The notes beneath the pieces are model-generated. The model was not told the origin of the DNA. It did no database searches and saw nothing but the letters and a program-made list of their open reading frames with translations. Below are positions 49,472 to 57,764 of a stretch of DNA of 64,000 nt, one piece after another. Position 1 is the first letter of the stretch; every line of letters starts with the position of its first letter. Location: NCBI GenBank assembly GCA_947570215.1, contig CANOTO010000002.1, forward strand, positions 62,001-126,000, in the 5' to 3' direction. Source of the stretch: an uncultured Clostridia bacterium (GTDB lineage Bacteria > Bacillota > Clostridia > Christensenellales > CAG-314). The translations under genes and the position numbers were made by a program.

Positions 49472-51151
49472 ATGGTGAAAATTTCTCAAATAAAATACGT
49501 TCGTCCCAACAAGGACGAAGTACTGGCAAAGCTTGCCGATTTCAAATCGCGTTTTATGTCCGCTAAAACGGTGAACGAGTTCTACGCCGTTCACGACGAA
49601 TACAAGGACTACGACGAAAAGCTCGGCACCAACGTCCGTATTGCGTTTATACGCTTTACGCAGGACACGCGTGACGAGTTTTACGCGGCGGAGCAGGATT
49701 ATCTCGACGAAGTAGGTCCGGAAATTTCCGTCGCTTCGGCGGAGATTGCAAGGTGCTATTTGGATACGCCCTTCCGCAAGCAGTTGGAACAGCGTTTTCC
49801 CCGCGTTATGTTTACAAATTTGCAAATGGCGGTGGACGCTAACGACCCGCGCATTGTAAACGAAAAGGTGGAGCAAAACAAGCTGACCACAGCCTACACC
49901 AAGCTTATGAGCTCGATAGTTATCGATTTCAACGGCGAAAAGCTTCCGTTAAGCGGCATAAGCAAGTACTTTACGCACGCCGACCGCAGCGTTCGCCGCG
50001 CCGCTTACATGAAGTTCGGTCAGGCTATCGAAGACAACAAAGCTCAGTTGGACGAAATTTACGACAAGCTTGTCAAGGTTCGCACAGCAATGGGACGTAA
50101 GCTCGGCTACGACGGATTTTCGCCGCTGGGGTACAAGCAAATGCAGCGCAACTGCTATGATAAGGAAGATATTGCCAAATTCCGCGCCAACGTATTGAAG
50201 TATCTTGTGCCTTTGGCAAGCAAGATACGCGCCAAGGCGGACAAAACTCTCGGTATCGACCGTGAATACGCCTACGATATGAAGGTTTACACCAAGGAAG
50301 AACCCCGCCCCGTCGGCGCTCCCGACGATTTGTTTGCCAACGCTTCCAAAATGTACAACGAAATGTCCGAAGAAACGGGCAAGCTGTTCGACACAATGGT
50401 AGAGTCGGAGTGCTTCGACGTTATGAGCCGCGAAGGCAAGTGGGGCGGCGGCTACTGCGAAGGTCTGCCGCAATACAAGCTGCCGTTTATCTTGTCCAAC
50501 TGGAACGGCTCCGCGGGCGACGTGGACGTATTAACCCACGAATTCGGTCACGCTCTGGAGTTTTACAAATCCTTCTTTATCGAAAGCGAATTTTTGTCCA
50601 GCGTTTCTATGGAAACGGCGGAAGTTCACAGTATGTCTATGGAATTTTTGGCGTATCCGTGGCTCAAGCTGTTCTTCGGCGACAAAACCAAGGAGTACGA
50701 ACTGTACCACATAGGCGAAGCGGTAACCTTTATTCCCTACGGAACGATAGTTGACTACTTCCAGCAAACCTGCTACGATAATCCCGATATGACTCCTGCC
50801 GAGCGTAACGCGTTTTATAACAGGATAGAAAAGCAGTTTATCCCTTCCATGACTACGGAAGGCATACCCGCAATTTGCGACGGCCGCCGTTGGCAGCGTC
50901 AGGCGCACATTTTCGAAAGCCCGTTCTACTACATAGACTACTGCTTCGCTCAGTTTACGGCGCTGCAATTCCTGGCGCTCTCCCAGCAGGACTACGACGC
51001 GACGTTCGCCAAGTATATCAAGTTTCTCGATTACGGCGGCACAAAAACCTTTACGGAGCTGTTGGACGCCTGCGGATTGCTGTCCCCCTTCGAAGAAGAA
51101 AGCTTCCGTTTGGTCGTGGCTTCGGTGGAAAAAATTCTCGATCTTCAATAG
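49472..51151 (+). CDS. pepF: M3-family oligoendopeptidase F
   Basis: 559 aa. Zinc metallopeptidase of the M3 (PepF/thimet) family: HEFGHALEF carries HExxH, and the third ligand Glu follows in ETAEVHSMSMEFLAY. EGLPQYKLPFILSNWNGSAG and the C-terminal QFTALQFLALSQQD fit PepF. It degrades intracellular oligopeptides. The ATG at 49472 has AAAGGAGA upstream; the longer frame to 49418 has no support. Confidence 0.92.
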   Translation: MVKISQIKYVRPNKDEVLAKLADFKSRFMSAKTVNEFYAVHDEYKDYDEKLGTNVRIAFIRFTQDTRDEFYAAEQDYLDEVGPEISVASAEIARCYLDTPFRKQLEQRFPRVMFTNLQMAVDANDPRIVNEKVEQNKLTTAYTKLMSSIVIDFNGEKLPLSGISKYFTHADRSVRRAAYMKFGQAIEDNKAQLDEIYDKLVKVRTAMGRKLGYDGFSPLGYKQMQRNCYDKEDIAKFRANVLKYLVPLASKIRAKADKTLGIDREYAYDMKVYTKEEPRPVGAPDDLFANASKMYNEMSEETGKLFDTMVESECFDVMSREGKWGGGYCEGLPQYKLPFILSNWNGSAGDVDVLTHEFGHALEFYKSFFIESEFLSSVSMETAEVHSMSMEFLAYPWLKLFFGDKTKEYELYHIGEAVTFIPYGTIVDYFQQTCYDNPDMTPAERNAFYNRIEKQFIPSMTTEGIPAICDGRRWQRQAHIFESPFYYIDYCFAQFTALQFLALSQQDYDATFAKYIKFLDYGGTKTFTELLDACGLLSPFEEESFRLVVASVEKILDLQ

Positions 51152-51240
51152 AATCGGGGATATTGTATCGCTTCGCGTTATGTCCCTTCGACCGAGCGAA
51201 GCGAGCAAGTCTATCGAAGCGTCGCCTTGTAAAAAAACGC

Positions 51241-51269
51241 AAGCCCGTTGTTTCAACGGGCTTTTTTAT
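51241..51269 (+). terminator. Terminator downstream of pepF
   Basis: AAGCCCGTTG (51241-51250) pairs with CAACGGGCTT (51254-51263), then TTTTATTT. Confidence 0.85.
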
Positions 51270-51348
51270 TTCGCATTCGGTTGACTCGGAGTCGCTTATA
51301 AAATCCGCCCTGCCTTCGATATAAGGCAAGGCGTTGCGTATTTATCCT

Positions 51349-51774
51349 TTACCAAGCAAAGCAGCGGGGCATTATGTCCTTTATAGGCGGCAGACCCTTG
51401 TTCAGTTCTTTTTCTATTATTTCCTGTATGGCCTGTTGACGTTGCTTATCGTTTAATTTTTCCAACTCGCTCAGTTTTTTCATAACCTTGGGACTGCGCG
51501 TAACGTATACGTTGTCAATTTCGCATTCCGAAGTAACCTGTTGACGTACGTTTGCAAGATACAGGTCGTATTCGCTGCGAGTAACGAATTTTTCCGTTTT
51601 AATCGCAACAAGACAGTTGCGTTGGTATACTATGCACTTCGCTTCCAATATTTTGTCGTTGCTTTTTGCAATTTCGCATATTTTTTCTTCCGCTGTTTGT
51701 CCTACGGCGCAGGTTGCGGTAAACGCCGTGCAAAGCGTTGCAATTATTACAATAGCTAAAATAATTTTTTTCAT
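51349..51774 (-). CDS. Secreted YhcN/YlaJ-like protein
   Basis: 141 aa. Signal peptide (IILAIVIIATLCTAFTATCA; no standard lipobox, since the C is followed by A-V-G). The mature part, IVYQRNCLVAIKTEKFVTRS, then VTSECEIDNVYVTRSPKVMK, has the beta-alpha-beta layout of YhcN/YlaJ spore lipoproteins; assignment is tentative. AGGAGAAAA... precedes the start region at 51774. No operon partner. Confidence 0.5.
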   Translation of the reverse strand: MKKIILAIVIIATLCTAFTATCAVGQTAEEKICEIAKSNDKILEAKCIVYQRNCLVAIKTEKFVTRSEYDLYLANVRQQVTSECEIDNVYVTRSPKVMKKLSELEKLNDKQRQQAIQEIIEKELNKGLPPIKDIMPRCFAW

Positions 51775-52007
51775 ATTTTCTCCCGTTTATTTATTTTTCG
51801 AGCATTAACGCCGCTTCGGACTTTCCGTATATGCAGCGATTACCGTTAGTTTCTGCGTTTTGTAAGTTTTTATGTATCTTGCTGTTACTGCGCGTTGTTA
51901 TCAAAATAGACAAATTCGCCTTGTATTTTACTTTTTACTGCAGCGGCTGCGTGTTACAATGCCTTACGTTGCAGCGGCAAATCGGCCGCATCGTGGGAGG
52001 TGGATAT
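51775..52007. other. Intergenic region
   Basis: 233 bases between divergent genes; no conserved element recognised. Confidence 0.4.
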
Positions 52008-52187
52008 ATGAATAAAGTTTTGCCCGTAATAATTATTTGCGCCGTCGGCATCGCGTTGTGTTTGGGTTATATAGTGTACCTGTGCGTATTGTCGTTTCGC
52101 AGACGAATACCGCGCGCAAGAAAGCGTAACGAATTTGAAATAGAGGACGACGCGCTGGTAATAAAACTCGGAAAAAAGAAAAAGTAA
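52008..52187 (+). CDS. Small single-pass membrane protein
   Basis: 59 aa. One helix (VLPVIIICAVGIALCLGYIV) followed by RRRIPRARKR, a strongly basic stop-transfer patch, then an acidic stretch and KLGKKKK. Starts at the ATG at 52008 behind GGGAGGTGG, a very strong site, which makes it a real gene. Function unknown. Confidence 0.65.
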   Translation: MNKVLPVIIICAVGIALCLGYIVYLCVLSFRRRIPRARKRNEFEIEDDALVIKLGKKKK

Positions 52188-52194
52188 TTATCTG

Positions 52195-52223
52195 TTGAAA
52201 TATCGCTGAATTTATGGTATAAT
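52195..52223 (+). promoter_or_regulatory. Promoter of deoC
   Basis: TTGAAA (52195-52200), 17-bp spacer, TATAAT (52218-52223). Confidence 0.75.
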
Positions 52224-52326
52224 AAAGCTCGTAACAACGGCTGAATTCGTTTGCAGTCCAATTGCCCACGGCGGTAGGACGGATTGCGCAAGCGTCGCTA
52301 TGCCGAATTTTTAGGAGATATTTATT

Positions 52327-52977
52327 ATGACGAAACAGGAAATTGCTAAAATTATAGACCACACCTTGCTTAAACCCGCTAAGGAAAGTCAGATTGTATC
52401 GCTTTGTCAGGAAGCTAAGCAATACGGCTTCGCGTCCGTTTGCGTCAATCCTTGTCACGTAAAACTCGCCGCCAAGGAGCTTGCCGGCAGCGACGTCAAG
52501 GTTTGCACGGTAATCGGCTTTCCCTTGGGCGAAAATACCACGCAAACCAAGGTGTTTGAAACGAAGAACGCAATAAAAAACGGCGCTACGGAAATCGATA
52601 TGGTAATCAATCAGTCGTGGGCAAAAGTCAACGCTTGGAAGAAGGTGGAAAAGGAAATCGCCGCCGTTAAAAAGGCGTGCGGCGACGTTTTGTTAAAAGT
52701 TATTCTCGAAACCTGCAATCTCAACGACAAGCAGCTTATAGCCGCCTGCAAGTCGTGTATAACTGCCGGCGCGCAATACGTCAAGACGAGCACGGGCTTC
52801 GGTTCGGGCGGGGCTACGACGGCTGCGGTAAGCCTTATGTCGGATATGGTTCATCCGTATGAACTCAAAGTCAAGGCAAGCGGCGGAATACACAACTACG
52901 ACGAAGCCGTTGCGATGGTGGAAAACGGCGCCGACCGCATAGGCGCAAGCTGCGGAGTGGAAATCTGCAAACGGTAG
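52327..52977 (+). CDS. deoC: Deoxyribose-phosphate aldolase
   Basis: 216 aa, normal bacterial DeoC. It cleaves 2-deoxyribose-5-P to glyceraldehyde-3-P and acetaldehyde in nucleoside salvage. IDHTLLKPAKES, CTVIGFPLGENTTQTKVFE, ATEIDMVINQ and the Schiff-base Lys in YVKTSTGFGSGGAT are diagnostic, with KASGGI near the end. TAGGAGAT precedes the ATG. Monocistronic. Confidence 0.97.
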   Translation: MTKQEIAKIIDHTLLKPAKESQIVSLCQEAKQYGFASVCVNPCHVKLAAKELAGSDVKVCTVIGFPLGENTTQTKVFETKNAIKNGATEIDMVINQSWAKVNAWKKVEKEIAAVKKACGDVLLKVILETCNLNDKQLIAACKSCITAGAQYVKTSTGFGSGGATTAAVSLMSDMVHPYELKVKASGGIHNYDEAVAMVENGADRIGASCGVEICKR

Positions 52978-53005
52978 AATTTACAAACGCGTAATCGAGT
53001 AAAGT

Positions 53006-53041
53006 AAAAACCCTTTCGAATTCGAAAGGGTTTTTGTTTTT
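53006..53041. terminator. Perfect 30-base palindrome terminator after deoC
   Basis: AAAAACCCTTTCGAA mirrored by TTCGAAAGGGTTTTT (53006-53035), then GTTTTT. Works for deoC and possibly for the convergent gene at 53077. Confidence 0.85.
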
Positions 53042-53076
53042 ATATTCGAAGTCTACCGTCTCAACGTTGCAAGCGT

Positions 53077-54558
53077 CTATTCGGCAGCCGTCTCGATTGT
53101 CTCGGTCGGCTTAGCCGTTACGGGCTTGGGCGTTTTGAACAGCGTCATTTTAACTATGGTAAGCACCAACGTCAGCGCGCCGAACACTGCCGACACAATC
53201 GCGTAAATTACAGTTACTTTGGCTCCTGCGCTCGAATCGGAGTCTATCGTTTTATTCGCCGCAATCTGTCCTATCACAAGATAAGCCGTCGCAAGCGCAA
53301 GCGTAGCTATCGTCATTGCCAAGTTGGACGAACTCTTGTTTGCAAACAGATTTTTGATAAAAATCATAATCGTTATTCCGCTTACAACAGTCAAAGCTAT
53401 TTGCAGAAATTCCGTTACAATAAGTAACGCGTATGTTCCGTCTAACGTATCCAAACTCGCCCCGAGCGACATTCCGTAGCTCTGCGCCCAAGCGGATACG
53501 GGTATTCCCATAATTGCCGTGCTGGAATTTTCCGAGATTTTTACCGTGAACGTCGGGTTATATGCGTAATTCATCGCAATGGCGACAAAGGCGATACCTA
53601 CGGCGGTCAACGACATATTAACAACGTATTTTGCAACGGACGTCGCGCGGTAATTCGCAGCAGTATGACATGCTATCGAGAAAAAGTTAAACACCGCTCC
53701 GATAACAATTCCCGCAACGGTTGCTCCGTTAAAGGTTAACGAGCCTTTGACGGTTATTCGCGAGCTCACGTAGCTGTCGACAACCGTGGCGGAAGCGGAT
53801 ACCGCGTTCAGCGCGTACAATCCGCATGCGCCTATTACGTATGCTATAAACACTGCAATGGATAGCGTTTCCGCGTGCTTTACGTCCTTGCCGGAAAGCT
53901 TTTGCGCGTTTTTGACGATGGCTGCAATGGCAAGCGCGGTTACGGACAACAGCGTCAACGCCGATATTACGGTTCCGAGAACGGCGTTAATGTACAGAGA
54001 CGCCTTCAAGTGGTTGACATACATAACAACGTTTGTGTCGTCAAAACGGTTGTTGTCCAATATTATTTGTATATTTTCGTAGTTCTTGCCGAAGAAATCG
54101 TATATGCTTATATCTCCGACGCCCGCCAGTCCCAACTGCCGCCAAATATAGTTGAATTCGTCCGTGCCGTTTACGCCGAAGCCTATCAGAAACACGAATA
54201 TAAGGGAAATTACGGAAGTAAGCAAAGCAAAGCTCGTTCCGATTGTTCCCACAATCCTGCGCCAGCTTATGCTCGTAGCGGTTATCTCGCCCGAAACTTC
54301 GTTTACTGCGCCGTCCGTCGTCGTCGGCGCTTCGCGTTCGAACACTCTTGCGTTGGGTTTTGATGTGCCGCGTTTAACGGCAGTCTCCGTTTGCTCGGCC
54401 GTATCCGTACGCGTGCCGCAGTAGTTGCAGAATACCGCGTTGTCGGGTATGAGTTTTTCGCATTTGGGGCACACCTTGTTTCCGTCAAACCGCTTTCCGC
54501 ATTGCTTGCAGTAAACGGAATTTTCGGGGTTTTCCGTGTTGCAATGTTTACAGTTCAT
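53077..54558 (-). CDS. Zinc-ribbon membrane protein
   Basis: 493 aa. Two N-terminal zinc ribbons, MNCKHCNTEN...CKQC and CPKCEKLIPDNAVFCNYC (residues 1-50), a Thr/Ala-rich linker, then a large hydrophobic part with about eight membrane helices in pairs. Such double-zinc-ribbon integral membrane proteins are common in Clostridia, and their function is unknown. The ATG at 54558 has GGAGG upstream; the longer frame to 54603 does not. Single gene, convergent with deoC. Confidence 0.8.
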   Translation of the reverse strand: MNCKHCNTENPENSVYCKQCGKRFDGNKVCPKCEKLIPDNAVFCNYCGTRTDTAEQTETAVKRGTSKPNARVFEREAPTTTDGAVNEVSGEITATSISWRRIVGTIGTSFALLTSVISLIFVFLIGFGVNGTDEFNYIWRQLGLAGVGDISIYDFFGKNYENIQIILDNNRFDDTNVVMYVNHLKASLYINAVLGTVISALTLLSVTALAIAAIVKNAQKLSGKDVKHAETLSIAVFIAYVIGACGLYALNAVSASATVVDSYVSSRITVKGSLTFNGATVAGIVIGAVFNFFSIACHTAANYRATSVAKYVVNMSLTAVGIAFVAIAMNYAYNPTFTVKISENSSTAIMGIPVSAWAQSYGMSLGASLDTLDGTYALLIVTEFLQIALTVVSGITIMIFIKNLFANKSSSNLAMTIATLALATAYLVIGQIAANKTIDSDSSAGAKVTVIYAIVSAVFGALTLVLTIVKMTLFKTPKPVTAKPTETIETAAE

Positions 54559-54802
54559 AGTTGGTTGTCCTCCAATTTTGTGGAATAATTTATATTTTAT
54601 CACATTAACCTTGAAATATCAATAGTATTTGCTAATTTATTTCCGCCGCTTCAAGAGCCGTCATACGCAAATTTTTTCGTTATTTTGCCGATACGGATAT
54701 TTTTAGTTTATTTTAACAAAAAGCGCGCCGCTGTTTTTCTGATTTGTTACGTTGCAAAGCTTTGGGTCGCCAATATTTTTGTATAAAACCAAGTAAAATC
54801 GA

Positions 54803-54831
54803 TTGACAAATCCGTCCGTTTCGCTTATTAT
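54803..54831 (+). promoter_or_regulatory. Promoter of tRNA-Leu(AAG)
   Basis: TTGACA (54803-54808), 17-bp spacer, TATTAT (54826-54831), 17 bases before the tRNA. Confidence 0.8.
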
Positions 54832-54848
54832 AATTAAGCAAAATAAAT

Positions 54849-54931
54849 GCGAGATTGGCGGAATAGGCAGACGCGCACGTTTAAGGGGCGTGTGGGAGAC
54901 CGTGTGAGTTCAAGTCTCACATCTCGCACCA
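54849..54931 (+). tRNA. tRNA-Leu(AAG)
   Basis: 83 nt, class II, encoded CCA. Acceptor GCGAGAT with ATCTCGC; anticodon arm CACGT-TTAAGGG-GCGTG gives anticodon AAG; T arm GTGAG-TTCAAGT-CTCAC. A34 would need conversion to inosine, as in tRNA-Arg(ACG), to read CUU/CUC/CUA. Bacterial A34 leucine tRNAs are uncommon. Confidence 0.85.
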
Positions 54932-54936
54932 ATATG

Positions 54937-54974
54937 GGTAAATAACGGGTTCGAGCGTTATTTACCTTTTTTTG
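54937..54974 (+). terminator. Terminator of tRNA-Leu(AAG)
   Basis: GGTAAATAACG (54937-54947) pairs with CGTTATTTACC (54956-54966), followed by seven T. Confidence 0.88.
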
Positions 54975-55191
54975 TTTTTCAGCTTGGTTTTTTAGCGGTT
55001 TTCAGTACTGTATTATAAAATAGTTTTTTTTTACCGTCGTAACATCGGTCGTATTTTGACATATTTCATAAATCCGTATATCGGTATTATGCCGCGTTTA
55101 TTTGTGAACGCCGTTTGCTTTCAGGTTGTGTTAAAGTTATAATGTTAAATTGTAACAATCGTATGTCAAAATTTGCCTGTCGGAGAATGCA

Positions 55192-55965
55192 ATGCTTGTA
55201 AAAATTATCGTCTGTATAGCCGCCGGGCTGGGTGCGGGTCTCGGCACCGGCTTCGCCGGAATGAGCGCCGCCGCAGTTATCGCGCCAATGCTTATCGCTT
55301 TTTTGAACGTAGACCCGTACGCAGCGGTGGGCATAGCGCTTGCAAGCGACGTTTTGGCAAGCGCGGTAAGCTCCGTAACCTATGCCAAAAACAAGCATTT
55401 GGATATTCGCAACGGACTCGTTATTATGGCGTGCGTATTGGCTTTTACCGTAGTCGGCAGTTGGGTTGCAAGCATTGTGCCTATGCACATAATGGGCGGC
55501 GTAAGCACCGTGGTAACGTTGCTTCTCGGTATCAAGTTTATCGTAAAACCCGTAACGGAACCTAAGGCAAGCTTAGCGCAGGCAAGCCGCGCAAGCAAAG
55601 TAATCAAGTCGGTAATATGCGGTTCTCTCGTAGGCTTTATATGCGGCTTCGTCGGCGCGGGCGGCGGAATGATGATGCTGTTGCTGCTTATTACAGTAAT
55701 GGGGTACGAGCTTAAAACCGCCGTCGGCACAAGCGTGTTTATAATGACCTTTACAGCTCTTACGGGCGCGGTAAGTCACTTTGTCATAGGCGGCTTTCCC
55801 GATTGGGTTATGTTGCTTACCTGTGCGCTTTCTACGCTCCTGTTCGCGTTTATAGCGTCAAAAATAGCCAATAAGGCTAAGCCTACCGTTCTCAACCGCG
55901 TAGTCGGCGCGTTGCTGCTCTTATTGGGCGTGGCAATTTTGCTGGTAACCTATTTGCCGAAATAG
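55192..55965 (+). CDS. TauE/SafE-family membrane transporter
   Basis: 257 aa with seven to eight membrane helices. The repeated signatures GAGLGTGFAGMSAAAVIAPM and GFICGFVGAGGGMMMLLLL identify the TauE/SafE (DUF81) family of sulfite/sulfonate or organic-anion exporters. Substrate not deducible. The ATG follows CGGAGAA. It ends at a terminator shared with the convergent TIR-LRR genes. Confidence 0.88.
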   Translation: MLVKIIVCIAAGLGAGLGTGFAGMSAAAVIAPMLIAFLNVDPYAAVGIALASDVLASAVSSVTYAKNKHLDIRNGLVIMACVLAFTVVGSWVASIVPMHIMGGVSTVVTLLLGIKFIVKPVTEPKASLAQASRASKVIKSVICGSLVGFICGFVGAGGGMMMLLLLITVMGYELKTAVGTSVFIMTFTALTGAVSHFVIGGFPDWVMLLTCALSTLLFAFIASKIANKAKPTVLNRVVGALLLLLGVAILLVTYLPK

Positions 55966-56002
55966 AGCGGTATTGTTTTCGTTGACAAATTAATTGACGC
56001 AA

Positions 56003-56040
56003 AAAACGCCTGATAACTTAACATTGTCAGGCGTTTTGAT
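56003..56040. terminator. Terminator between tauE and the TIR-LRR operon
   Basis: AAAACGCCTGA (56003-56013) pairs with TCAGGCGTTTT (56027-56037). Confidence 0.82.
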
Positions 56041-56057
56041 TTCATACTTTTATTAGA

Positions 56058-57764
56058 TTACATCGCTTCGTATTTCAAGTAACCGTTTTTGTCGGAATCT
56101 GTCAAGCGAAATCCGCGTATTTTGTATCGTTTACGCGTGTAAATGCGTTTAACGAATCCCGTCTCGTAAAACGCGGGGCGTTTGGACAGTTGGCGGTAAA
56201 GCACGGGGTGGCGCAGTACCGCAAATGGGTAAGCCAACGCTTGCCTAAACCGCTCGGCTTTGCTTCTTGTGGCTTTTCTGCGAAATCCCCCGCGGAAAAA
56301 CTGCGCGTCGGGCAGCCCTTCGACTATTAACGTTTCCAAATTTTCGCATCCGAACAAAGCGTCGCAGGCAACTTCGTTTACGTTTTGCGGCAATGTAAGC
56401 TCGCGCAGCGATACGCAATATGCAAAAGTATTTTCGCCTATTTTCACAAGAGATTGCGGCAACTCGATTTCTTCCAAAGCTGCGCAGCCCGCAAACGTGC
56501 CTTCCAAGACGTAACAGTTTTGCGGCAGAGTAGCCCTGCGTAACATTTCGCATCCCGCAAGACAATCGTAAAGCGTGGTGTCGCTGCGGTTTTCTTCAAA
56601 CGTAACCGTTTCTATGTCTCTGCCCTTTAAGAAGGACGCGTCGGTGTACGAATCGACGAAAAAGTCTTTGGGAATAGACCACTCGGTATACCCGTATATC
56701 TTGTCTGCGTTTGGCAGCGTAATGTCGCATAAACAGCCGTCTACGGCGGCTAAATACTCGTCATCGCCAATTTTTCTTATGCAGGCGGGTAGCTTCAATT
56801 CGTCAAGCTTCTGCTCGGCACGTTCTTCTACGTCGTCAAGCTCCGTTGAGTCTAACGAAAACAACGTCCATATGCTGCCCGTGAACTGCAGCCCGTCGTT
56901 TAATATCAGCCGTTTAAGGGACGTACAGCCGCAAAAGCAGCCGGACGCAAGTATTTTGACGCTTTCGGGAAATACTATTTCTTGCAGTTTTTTGCACCCG
57001 TCGAAAACGCGTCCTTCGTCCTGCGGGTTACCGCATATTCCTACGGTTTCCAATTGTCTCGGTAGCGTTAATCGGCGTAATTCGGCGCATCCGGCAAAAG
57101 CGGACGGCGCAATGGCCTTTACGCAGTATTCTTCGTCGTCAACCAACACTTTGTCGGGAATAACTATTTCTTCTTCCGTTATATCGCGTACGCGTTGAAT
57201 TACGGCATAGCCGTTCGTAACGGAGAATACGAAAGGCGGCTTACAGTGCGCGGCTTCGAGCGACGTTCTTTTTTCCGCGACGGAAAAGGAATAGGGCACG
57301 TACGTTATTTCGTTAGGAAATAAACGCATCACAAGCTCGCGCCGTTCGTCCGTAAGCTCCGCCCGTTCCGCCAATTGCTCGCCGGAACGTATCGCTCCGT
57401 CTACGGGAAGATTTACGGATAAGTACGGAATACGGTTATCGTATACCGCTTGGCACAGTTGGAAAAAAGTATCGTCCTTTAACGCGCTGTCGCTCAGGTA
57501 GAACACGACCAACCTGCATTGTAGCGTTTTGCACTTGGTAACGTAGTCGTGCTGACGGTCTTTGCCGTATTCCAACTTGCGGTCGTAATATACGCGCATA
57601 CCGCAGTCTATAAAGGAAACGATATCGCATAACGCCTGCTTGTAATCTTCGTCGGCGTAGTAGAAGAAGAAGTAACCGCGGTCGTCGTACGGCTCGGGCA
57701 GCGCGCAGGCGCGGCGTAATTCGTCAAAACTGTTCGATTCGGCTATGGTTTTAAGCAAATTCAT
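56058..57764 (-). CDS. TIR-like/BspA-type LRR protein, second gene of the pair (degenerate TIR)
   Basis: 568 aa, no signal peptide. Residues about 30-150 align by eye with the TIR domain of the upstream protein (GYFFFYYADEDYKQALCDIV, GMRVYYDRKLEYGKD), but the presumed catalytic Glu position reads FFQLCQ (Gln102), so NADase activity is doubtful. Residues about 200-480 carry BspA-type leucine-rich repeats (SAFAGCAELRRLTLP, VFDGCKKLQEIVFPESV, TFAGCAALEEIELPQSL). The C-terminus ends TDSDKNGYLKY, an EF-hand/dockerin-like DxDxNG loop also in the partner. It starts by ATGA overlap with the upstream gene behind AAGGAGAT. Confidence 0.8.
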   Translation of the reverse strand: MNLLKTIAESNSFDELRRACALPEPYDDRGYFFFYYADEDYKQALCDIVSFIDCGMRVYYDRKLEYGKDRQHDYVTKCKTLQCRLVVFYLSDSALKDDTFFQLCQAVYDNRIPYLSVNLPVDGAIRSGEQLAERAELTDERRELVMRLFPNEITYVPYSFSVAEKRTSLEAAHCKPPFVFSVTNGYAVIQRVRDITEEEIVIPDKVLVDDEEYCVKAIAPSAFAGCAELRRLTLPRQLETVGICGNPQDEGRVFDGCKKLQEIVFPESVKILASGCFCGCTSLKRLILNDGLQFTGSIWTLFSLDSTELDDVEERAEQKLDELKLPACIRKIGDDEYLAAVDGCLCDITLPNADKIYGYTEWSIPKDFFVDSYTDASFLKGRDIETVTFEENRSDTTLYDCLAGCEMLRRATLPQNCYVLEGTFAGCAALEEIELPQSLVKIGENTFAYCVSLRELTLPQNVNEVACDALFGCENLETLIVEGLPDAQFFRGGFRRKATRSKAERFRQALAYPFAVLRHPVLYRQLSKRPAFYETGFVKRIYTRKRYKIRGFRLTDSDKNGYLKYEAM

